From Nipponacmea schrenckii (taxonomy: Eukaryota > Mollusca > Gastropoda > Lottiidae): a stretch of 64,000 nucleotides of DNA. Where the stretch lies: NCBI GenBank assembly GCA_030562195.1, contig JAUJPP010000005.1:37869106-37933105 (forward strand), in the 5' to 3' direction. The notes below the pieces were generated by a model. It saw only the letters and a program-made list of their open reading frames with translations, was not told the origin of the DNA and ran no database searches. The translations under genes and the position numbers were made by a program. This document shows, piece by piece, positions 58,001 through 61,398 of this stretch (position 1 is its first letter; each line of letters opens with the position of its first letter).

Positions 58001-61000
58001 ATTGTCTCGTAAACTTTTCATTATTGACAGGTTGATAAACATTGATAGATTACTTGTACGACCAGAATATCACTGACCTTGATACACCTTGACTATGTAA
58101 TAACAAGGGCAATAACTATGCATATCGTCAGATCAGAATATCATGGAATTCACATTTATTTCTATTTATAACCTAATCACCACCGCCAATCCCCTTATTT
58201 TTGTTTTTTAATTCATCACATAAACTCCAGACTACATAGTATTACAAGGTCAGTAACTACTTAGATAGATTGACAAGAATAACCATCACCACTTTACACC
58301 ACTACTATACAATAACAAGGGCAGTAACTCCTCAGATTGATTGACAAGAATAACCATCACCACTTTACACCACTACTATACAATAACAAGGGCAGTAACT
58401 CCTCAGATTGATTGACAAGAATAACCATCACCACTTTACACCACTACTATACAATAACAAGGGCAGTAATTCTTCAGATTGATTGACAAGAATATCCCTT
58501 ACCTCTTTACAACATTACTATACAATAACAAGGGCAGTAATTCTTCAGATAAATAGACAAGAATAACCATCACCACTTTACACCACTACTATACAATAAC
58601 AAGGGCAGTAACCCTTCAGAATTGATTGACTAGAATAACCCTCACCACTTTACACCACTACTATAAAATAACAAGGGCAGTAACTCTTCAGATTGATTGA
58701 ATAGAATATCCCTCACCACTTTACACCACTACTACATACTAACAAGGGCAGTAAATCTTCAGATAAATAGACAAGAATAACCTCACCTCATTACAACATT
58801 ACTATACAATAACAAGGGCAACAATTCTTTATATTGCTTGACAAAAAATATCCCTTAATCCTTAACAATACAATAACAAGAACAGTAATTCTTCAGATAC
58901 ATTTACATAAATATACAGTAGAACCTGCATTCAGAGACCACTCAAGGGAATATTCAAAAATGGTCGCTGAGTAAAGGTGGCCTCTTAAGAGAGGAACTGC
59001 AAGACCATTTCGTTTTGACGTTTTGGAAATCATGGGATCTTACTTTTACTCATACATGTATAGTTTCTACTGCTTTTGCATGCTATCTCCTATCTACCGA
59101 CAGGATACTCTATTTTGTCGTATTTTATTTTCTATTAGATACCAAAGTTCTCACAGTTATTACGTTTTCAAAGTCAAAATTCTCTACCTTAAATCAATAA
59201 GATATCCTTCTTTACTTGCATTCCAATTGCCCGGTAACACGCTTTATTCCATTTTCACCTGATTAATATGTTTTTATAACAACATCTGGTATACCCTACT
59301 TTCGCTTTCTGATCAAATTTACGGTAGTCTAAATTTTACCAAAAACGAAATATTGAAGCCTTTACAGTACTTTATAATAATTGTCAATACGATGATATCT
59401 TTCAATATTAATCAGCAACAAGCTATAAAATTAATCTGTAGAAGATTATCTAATTACCGATAAGCGATAATCTCATTGAATATCACCGACGCGTGAACTT
59501 GATTTTTGTTACGGGAGATTATCAAAAGTGTCATGGTCGCTTAATTGAGTTATTTTAATCATTGGGAGTGTAAATACTTGGCCGCTGGTCGCGTAATGAA
59601 GTTGGCCGCTTATTAGTCGATAATTACATTGAAACTCGTAGGGGGGAATTTATTGTGGTCGCTTATTGAAGGTGGGCTCTTAATAAAGGTGGTCGTATGA
59701 GCACAACATTACTATACAATAACAAGGGCAGTAATTTCAAGAGCAGATAACATTTTCTTATTATAACAAGGACAGTAACTCCTCATATATTTTGACAAGA
59801 ATATCCCTCACCACATTACAATACAATAACAAGAACAGTAACTTGGCCTGTACAAATAAATCACTTACTTAAGGACTAGTAGGATTTATTTATTTTGGTT
59901 TCATCATGAACAAGTGGTTGCCTAGCAAGATACGCCCACTTTAAAATATATTTTCTGTTTTAACACAGGCAAAAACTCTAAGATTATTTAGGTCTAATCC
60001 AAGTTCTCGTCAATATAAATGTTCACAACAAATTTCATTAAAATCAGATGAAAACTGTATTGTCTATCGCAATCACAAGCCGCGTTTTGACTAAGCCAAG
60101 TGCAGTATATCGAAATGTCAAATTCGAACTTGACCAAGATGACATCAACTTCAATGATCACACCAAATTTCATTCCAATCAGATGAAAACTGTTGTCTCT
60201 ATCGTGTTCACAAGTCTATTTTGACGCAATTTGACTTAGTCAAGGCCAATAACTCAAAAAACGTTCACCCAAAAATCGTCATCGATCAAACTTGTCCAAA
60301 ATTTCATCAACATGATGGTAACACCAAATTTCATTCAAATCAAATGAAAATTGTGATTTCTATCGCGTTCACAAGCCAATTTTGAGGCGTTTTGACTAAG
60401 TCAAGTGCAATAACTCAAAAACCATTCATCGAAAAAATCACCAATTTCGAACTTGTCCAAGATCTCATCAATATAAATGATCACAGAAAGTTTCATTTAC
60501 ATCCGATGAAAACTGTAGTCTCTATCGAGTTCACAAGCCAATTTTGACGCGTTTTGGCTAAGTCAAATGCAATAACTCAAAAACCATTCATCGAAAAATA
60601 GCCAATTTCGAACTTGTCTGAGATCTCATCAATTTAAATGATTACAGCAAGTTTCATTTAAATCTGACAGAACTGTAGGCTCTATTGAGTTCACAAGCAA
60701 TTTTTTTATTCTTTTAGATTTGGATATTGAGTCTAGAGCAACAAATAAAACTGATGTTGAAGGTCAGGGACAATAACTCTTGTTTTATGTGTCTGTATCA
60801 TTATTAAAGTCATTGAAGAAAATCCAATAAATACCCAAGATGATACCTCAAACCTATGAACAGCTATAGTTAGATACTACTAGTGTCATAAAACTTCTTA
60901 TCAGTATAAATCACAATAGGACTATAGGTCTAAATCACAATCATTCCCTTTTTAAATATTTATCAAAGTAAAAAGGAATTACACAGAAATGTTGTAACAG

Positions 61001-61398
61001 TACAGATCCAAGCCTTAAAAAGACAAATTATAAATTGCATATTAATATTTCTTCAGAAGTATAAACTACACATTATTACAATTGTAAACACCTTCAATTT
61101 TTATTTCCAAGATTGGGCAAGAGGTTGTAAGTGTAGTGGTATCAGAATAAAAGCATAATGATAAGCTAATGATAGTAACAAATAAGTTCTGTATCTGTTT
61201 GACACAATGATTCCTCATTCAAGATTTCAATATGTTTGTAGACTACAAGACTGGGTAATGATTCATATAGTTAAAGATTTATTACTTACCAGAATTTGTA
61301 TCTGAAAGAGATTTATCTGAATCATCACCACCAAGATTAAAATCCACTAAACATGGTGTGGTGACATCCATTGCCACTTTTAAAACGTACTGACACAT
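72..61398 (-). CDS. PLEKHG5: PLEKHG5-like RhoGEF (DH-PH protein), whole gene, 15 coding exons
   Basis: Coding parts, 5' to 3': 61398-61290, 43692-43607, 42499-42356, 41083-40931, 8303-8145, 7771-7676, 7308-7258, 6927-6775, 6546-6436, 6048-5899, 5726-5589, 2365-2249, 2053-1921, 1561-1449, 1082-72. Each has AG/GT borders and all phases join; the total is 907 codons plus TAA. The DH domain covers about residues 226-415 and the PH domain about 451-571. The tail is Ser-rich and ends in a motif shared with vertebrate PLEKHG5. Known for the family: a Rho-specific exchange factor (RhoA) acting at junctions and the cytoskeleton, loading GTP on Rho through the DH domain. Seen here: DH conserved region 1 (EAIWELIETEKSFIKNL) and conserved region 3 (KLTDLLAKPMQRLTKY). 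The Ras-binding-like domain of long vertebrate isoforms was not found; it may lie beyond 64000 or be absent. Orthology is inferred from remembered family sequence, not from a search. Confidence 0.93.
1449..1561 (-). CDS. PLEKHG5: PLEKHG5-like exon, PH domain C-terminal strands and helix
   Basis: 113 nt, acceptor tatttcag, donor TCAG|gttagttc, entered in phase 1 and left in phase 0. It encodes [20 protein letters not shown] followed by KCWLEYIRKAQ. Human reads [20 protein letters not shown] and RGWVDTIYNAQ. The Trp of KCWLEYI is the invariant residue of the PH C-terminal helix. Confidence 0.96.
1921..2053 (-). CDS. PLEKHG5: PLEKHG5-like exon, PH domain core
   Basis: 133 nt, acceptor tatttcag and donor AAAG|gtaag; it ends in phase 1. 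It encodes [18 protein letters not shown], then KVLKPPMRLDRILVHDLKDK. Human has [20 protein letters not shown] and [30 protein letters not shown] is the central beta-strand signature of PH domains next to DH domains. Residues about 490-533. Confidence 0.95.
2249..2365 (-). CDS. PLEKHG5: PLEKHG5-like exon, PH domain N-terminal part
   Basis: 117 nt, 39 codons, acceptor tattttcag, donor GG|gtaggtatt, phase 0 at both ends. It encodes EYNTNFDLRAPMPG, then RKLLMQSALKLKEAQAR. It aligns with human [20 protein letters not shown]...LLLEGSLRMKEG, the first strands of the PH domain. Residues about 451-489. Confidence 0.93.
2366..5588 (-). other. Intron of the PLEKHG5-like gene (no exon seen)
   Basis: AT-rich, with a purine-rich stretch (2400-2600, repeated GAAATGAAA words, again near 2890) and scattered AATGAATGA runs (about 3970-4050). 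A G-rich patch GGTTTGGGGTTTGGGGTTTT lies at about 4582. No gene or recognisable element seen. Confidence 0.8.
5589..5726 (-). CDS. PLEKHG5: PLEKHG5-like exon, end of DH domain and DH-PH linker helix
   Basis: 138 nt, 46 codons, acceptor ctgtttcag and donor gtaatgag. It includes IEHIDRFVTHVNTQLRNQQE and RYESIIAKIEPYDAIEAPNE. Human has [20 protein letters not shown] followed by VVSRIDAYEVVES. The exon completes the last DH helix and leads into the PH domain. Residues about 405-450. Confidence 0.95.
5899..6048 (-). CDS. PLEKHG5: PLEKHG5-like exon, DH conserved region 3
   Basis: 150 nt, 50 codons, acceptor attttatag and donor gtaagttt. It encodes WAEAQPQCKRLKLTDLLAKP then MQRLTKYSLLVNAILKKTED, the long helix that binds the Rho GTPase. 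Human reads [20 protein letters not shown] at this point. The nearly universal Pro after RLT(K/R)Y is Ser here. Residues about 355-404. Confidence 0.96.
6436..6546 (-). CDS. PLEKHG5: PLEKHG5-like exon, DH domain middle
   Basis: 111 nt, 37 codons, acceptor gttttcag and donor gtaagtatc. It encodes FHKLFHPYIKWCIDQKNCVD followed by ENELFKTFVV, aligning with human [20 protein letters not shown]...DNDLFRAYI. The YIKWC core is typical of DH conserved region 2. Residues about 318-354. Confidence 0.95.
6775..6927 (-). CDS. PLEKHG5: PLEKHG5-like exon, DH domain LFSNI segment
   Basis: 153 nt, 51 codons, acceptor atattacag and donor gtatgtatc. It carries LFSNIDALEEVNCQFWEQ followed by ILPVLNESRLSRQPLNPSLF. 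The hallmark IF/LFSNI...L...H/FW of RhoGEF domains and the PLEKHG5-type VLEKARRTRALLQPGDF segment are both recognisable. Residues about 267-317. Confidence 0.95.
7258..7308 (-). CDS. PLEKHG5: PLEKHG5-like micro-exon in DH domain
   Basis: Only 51 nt (17 codons), acceptor tttattacag and donor gtatgtattt, phase 0. The peptide is VFKNCLLNIQNNQLLSE. It matches the human segment FLCCLLNLQESGLLCE that bridges DH conserved region 1 and the LFSNIPEI motif. Found by requiring continuity between the exons at 7676 and 6927. Confidence 0.93.
7676..7771 (-). CDS. PLEKHG5: PLEKHG5-like exon, start of DH domain (conserved region 1)
   Basis: 96 nt, 32 codons, acceptor atattgcag, donor gtgagttct. It contains QEAIWELIETEKSFIKNLNV, the first helix of the Dbl-homology domain. 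The Glu of ELIETE is the residue that in this family contacts the GTPase switch I. The equivalent human segment is QEAVWELLHTEASYIRKL. Residues about 218-249 of the long isoform. Confidence 0.95.
8145..8303 (-). CDS. PLEKHG5: PLEKHG5-like exon, linker before the DH domain
   Basis: 159 nt, phase 0 at both ends, acceptor atatttcag and donor gtaagtg. It encodes 53 residues including EKHDQLNELLSNYS, NGLPPLHP and FQLEPAWRNIVE. Human PLEKHG5 has the same arrangement at this place: a Leu-rich stretch, a GLP...LP segment, then an acidic/EDSWREL-like motif just before the DH domain. Both the long and the short isoform share this exon, so it is the first common exon. Confidence 0.88.
10042..12939. repeat. 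1.45-kb tandem segmental duplication
   Basis: Positions 10042-11497 (1456 bp) are repeated immediately as 11498-12939. Both copies start AGGTAAAAAGGTAAGTATAT and end ACCTTCATTGACCTTCA. Differences are few: a TA-TA shortening near 11742, a two-base change in CAACACAACACAC near 12078, a roughly 10-base deletion near 12556 (GTGTTGACTTACATG against a longer form near 11100), and scattered substitutions. The near identity means the event is recent. The block lies in the intron between 8303 and 16859 and contains no exon; the short open frames in both copies are not genes. Confidence 0.95.
16287..16646. mobile_element. Foldback MITE-like element
   Basis: The two halves are imperfect inverted repeats of about 115 bp. 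The left arm opens CTTAAAGTGAAACTGCATCT; the reverse complement of the right arm opens CTTAAAGAATTACTGCATCT. Inside, TATATTCATCAGTGATCTTA...CAGAATCC pairs with GGATTCCGTTA...TACTGATGAATATATA. There is no coding capacity. A related block lies in the opposite orientation at 38300-38428, so the sequence is dispersed. No clear target duplication is visible. Confidence 0.65.
16859..16975 (-). CDS. PLEKHG5: Alternative first coding exon of the PLEKHG5-like gene (short isoform)
   Basis: The ATG at 16975-16973 opens 39 codons (MYSSATLNEGVRRRPHSV... ending APNFKSR), then a strong donor gtaagtga in phase 0 that joins the exon at 8303 and gives a 782-residue protein. An in-frame TGA lies six codons upstream with no AG between it and the ATG. 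Acceptors inside the exon would all enter in phase 1 or 2, whereas the previous exon ends in phase 0. It therefore works only as a first exon, implying a separate promoter. The peptide is Arg/Ser-rich (RRRPHSVRASAHS) with no recognised domain. Vertebrate PLEKHG5 is also known for several alternative N-termini. Confidence 0.72.
22795..23000. repeat. Cluster of TGATGTCA/CATGACATG words
   Basis: Within about 200 bases, TGACATGACATGACATCA, GTCATGTCACC, GTGATGTCATCATGTCA, GTGATGTCAAAG, CATGATGTCAGTG and CATGATGTCATTG recur at irregular spacing. It reads as a decayed short tandem repeat. TGATGTCA is one base from the cAMP-response palindrome TGACGTCA, but nothing else suggests regulation. Confidence 0.5.
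26579..26785. repeat. Degenerate ~60-bp tandem repeat
   Basis: CAATTGCTCT, CAATCGCTCT, CGATAGCTCT and CAATAGCTCT start at 26579, 26640, 26699 and 26760, steps of 61, 59 and 61. Each follows a (T/C)CCA(A/G) end, and the middle parts share TAACA-TT(A/G)G-type words. Similarity between units is low, so it is old. Confidence 0.6.
30446..30604. repeat. 25-bp minisatellite
   Basis: The unit contains GATTGAACAATGTATAGTCC and is 25 bp long. There are about six copies, nearly identical, with one 14-base insertion (CAAGCCTTTTTCAT) after the second copy. It lies in the intron between 40931 and 16975. Confidence 0.93.
32024..32083 (+). repeat. Left inverted repeat of the FLYWCH element
   Basis: It contains GTTTCCACCCC, a T run, ten C residues and GGTTTCCTTCCC, which recurs in reverse complement at 33575-33622 in the same order. 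Spacer lengths differ by several bases, mainly from the homopolymer runs. Confidence 0.55.
32318..33370 (+). CDS. PHD finger plus FLYWCH zinc-finger protein, three exons, nested in an intron
   Basis: Exons 32318-32420, 32546-32916 and 33020-33370 (TAA at 33368). Borders are ACAG|gtatgtg, tgtag|GA, AAG|gtgatt and tttacag|AA; phases join to give 274 residues. Residues 5-58 form a full Cys4-His-Cys3 PHD pattern: C5/C8, C21/C24, H29/C32, C55/C58. Residues about 133-198 form a FLYWCH finger: GKPMLVTSDGFSF, W167, C169, C178, H195, H197. A linker (about 59-130) is acidic and Ser/Thr-rich. Such PHD plus FLYWCH front ends precede the MULE transposase domain in Phantom-type Mutator elements of animals (established). 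No DDE domain follows here. A perfect donor gtaagtg overlaps the stop (exon end 33366), so the protein may once have continued or may still do so. AATAAA signals at 33443 and 33504 suit a short transcript. Function probably DNA binding; whether it is domesticated or decaying is open. Confidence 0.8.
33504..33509 (+). promoter_or_regulatory. Candidate poly(A) signal of the FLYWCH gene
   Basis: AATAAA lies 134 bases after the TAA of the FLYWCH gene, and another copy lies at 33443-33448. Such hexamers are frequent by chance in AT-rich DNA, so position is the only support. Confidence 0.35.
33575..33622 (-). repeat. Right inverted repeat of the FLYWCH element
   Basis: The plus strand reads GGGGGAAGGAAACCATT, a 13-base G run (33592-33604), then CCACTAGGGTGGAAACC. 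This is the reverse complement, with mismatches, of the block at 32024-32083. Confidence 0.55.
38300..38428. mobile_element. Partial second copy of the foldback MITE, opposite orientation
   Basis: ATTCTGTTACTTTATGACAC, then CAGGTAAGTTCACTGATGAA and ATATTGACCATTCT match the reverse complement of 16328-16403 with few changes. The block ends CACCTTAAG, like the CTTAAAG terminus of the first copy. Sequence before 38300 (TTTAAAGGGACAATAGGTCC) does not match the other arm, so the copy is either partial or has a different partner arm. Confidence 0.6.
40931..41083 (-). CDS. PLEKHG5: PLEKHG5-like exon, N-terminal linker ending in an FSP motif
   Basis: 153 nt, phase 0 at both ends, acceptor ttttttgtag and donor AAAG|gtcagttttg. 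It encodes 51 residues opening GSLRGNKRSNLSIDD, with FYASSISPGGTLGFSEGKK, and closing NKLSNLFSPQIK. The closing motif resembles the NRAASRFSGFF stretch of human PLEKHG5 at the same position. In the long isoform it joins directly to the exon at 8303 across an intron of about 32.6 kb. Confidence 0.82.
41084..42355 (-). other. Intron of the PLEKHG5-like gene
   Basis: Positions 41690-41930 are rich in a loose repeat of ACATTGCTTG / GGAACATTGTTTG words, 15-40 bases apart, probably a decayed minisatellite. An AAAATAAAA-rich stretch lies at 42070-42190. Confidence 0.7.
42356..42499 (-). CDS. PLEKHG5: PLEKHG5-like exon, Arg-rich linker with RRES motif
   Basis: 144 nt, phase 0 at both ends, acceptor ttttatttag and donor gtaagtctga. 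It encodes 48 residues opening RTARRESAITVPTFLEPP and containing RQRRGSLQLPFFSKN. Vertebrate PLEKHG5 has a similar RRES...GRRRK...FLGE stretch upstream of its DH domain, which supports the assignment. RRES and RRGS fit basophilic kinase sites (PKA/PKD type); phosphorylation is only an inference. Confidence 0.82.
42500..43606 (-). other. Intron of the PLEKHG5-like gene (nothing seen)
   Basis: AT-rich DNA without recognisable repeat, exon or element. Confidence 0.75.
43607..43692 (-). CDS. PLEKHG5: PLEKHG5-like exon, N-terminal low-complexity segment
   Basis: 86 nt between acceptor tcatttcag and donor gtaagtta. It starts in phase 1 (AG completes a Glu codon with the previous exon) and encodes KDLDVFSSKQNRSNN followed by Ser/Asn/Lys-rich sequence ending KPSKSAG. 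It is probably disordered. It is placed in this gene by splice phase and by its position between the start exon and the RRES-containing exon, not by clear homology. Confidence 0.7.
45597..45826. repeat. 24-bp minisatellite with embedded AT dinucleotide run
   Basis: About nine copies of a 24-bp unit containing GTGTACATATACAGTAATTT. The first four are near-perfect; later copies diverge (TTGTACATTAACTGCAATTT, ATGTACATATACACCAATTT). An (AT)n run occupies about 45692-45711. The open frame across it is a repeat artefact. Confidence 0.93.
47210..47768. repeat. Long 24-bp minisatellite (ATTCTTATAAATTCTTATTC type)
   Basis: About 23 copies of a unit reading roughly TCTATTCTTATAAATTCTTA plus TTCA. The 5' half is degenerate and the 3' half (about 47555-47690) nearly perfect. 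Because 24 is a multiple of three, the plus strand stays open and reads as a repeated INSYSSIL peptide at 47440-47799; I regard this as an artefact. Confidence 0.95.
48470..48575 (-). CDS. Candidate alternative exon of the PLEKHG5-like gene (cassette or alternative start)
   Basis: A short open stretch encodes a basic, Ser/Pro-containing peptide including KKKTHRSKSFDYPPRLFEL, then a donor AG|gttggt at 48469. It ends with one base, exactly the phase needed to join the exon at 43692. It can be read two ways. As a first exon it uses the ATG at 48575-48573 (35 codons plus one base). As an internal exon it uses an acceptor ...aaatacag at 48558-48557, giving 87 nt from 48556 to 48470, phase 1 at both ends, which inserts 29 residues without shifting frame. 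The donor is weaker than the others and I recognise no homolog, so it may be fortuitous. Confidence 0.42.
56241..56322. repeat. 41-bp tandem duplication
   Basis: AGAGATCTATTTGGCTAAGC and the 20 bases after it occur at 56241 and again at 56282, nearly identical. Confidence 0.9.
58230..58920. repeat. 71-bp tandem repeat array, left part
   Basis: The unit is 71 bp, beginning CAATAACAAGGGCAGTAACT and including TTGACAAGAATAACCATCAC and CACTTTACACCACTACTATA. About nine copies are visible; those starting at 58310 and 58381 are almost identical and outer copies diverge. The array resumes after an insertion at about 59700. Confidence 0.93.
58913..59700. mobile_element. ~790-bp insertion splitting the 71-bp array
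   Basis: The array breaks at TACAGTAGAACCTGCATTCA and resumes after GGTGGTCGTATGAGCAC. The insert carries repeated words such as TGGTCGCTGAGTAAAGGTGG near its left end and GTGGTCGCTTATTGAAGGTG, GGCCGCTGGTCGCG and GGCCGCTTATTAG near its right end. This GTGGCCGCTTAAT...GGTGG style is familiar from dispersed repeats of molluscs and other invertebrates. I see no clear terminal inverted repeat and no coding frame that can be trusted. The element class is not known. Confidence 0.6.
59700..59850. repeat. 71-bp tandem repeat array, right part
   Basis: AACATTACTATACAATAACAAGGGCAGTAA, in 20-base pieces, recurs as in the left part, followed by two diverged units (TATAACAAGGACAGTAACTC and ACAATAACAAGAACAGTAAC). 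It shows the array was continuous before the insertion at 58913-59700. Confidence 0.85.
59990..60710. repeat. ~161-bp satellite array
   Basis: Five units aligned on the word (C)ACA.CAAATTTCATT start at 60024, 60159, 60320, 60482 and 60643: steps of 135, 161, 162 and 161. Each unit carries CAGATGAAAACTGT, TCTATCG.GTTCACAAGCC, TTTTGACG(C)GTTTTGACTAAG, AATAACTCAAAAACCATTCA and TTCGAACTTGTCCAAGATCT. The first unit is shorter. Local base composition is less AT-rich than the flanks, with CG dinucleotides. Confidence 0.92.
61290..61398 (-). CDS. PLEKHG5: PLEKHG5-like first coding exon (long isoform)
   Basis: The exon begins with an ATG at 61398-61396 that has an in-frame TAA four codons upstream. 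It encodes 36 residues starting MCQYVLKVAM and ends with one base before a strong donor (G|gtaagtaat). That base plus AG of the exon at 43692 makes GAG (Glu), so the join is in frame. A second ATG lies at codon 10 and could be the true start. The peptide is acidic and Ser-rich (DDSDKSLSDTNS), with no recognised domain. The exon could also be internal, with an acceptor I do not see, if upstream exons lie outside the window. Confidence 0.6.

Larger units (their letters stand above)
48576..61289 (-). other. First intron of the long isoform
   Basis: The left two thirds (48576-57400) show only a 41-bp tandem duplication. A 21-base word (TTATTGACAGGTATCATAGGG in two pieces) occurs at about 57412 and 57524. 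From 58230 on it is dense in arrays and insertions. Several open frames of 90-110 codons near 54400-55900 have no family resemblance or splice support and are not called. Confidence 0.7.

Noticed and set aside
59015..59262. Overlapping 61- and 79-codon frames in the inserted block
   Set aside because: Two overlapping frames with no transposase-like residues; treated as chance.
58230..60710. CRISPR-like regular repeats
   Set aside because: Repeats are contiguous tandem units without unique spacers, in a eukaryotic intron.
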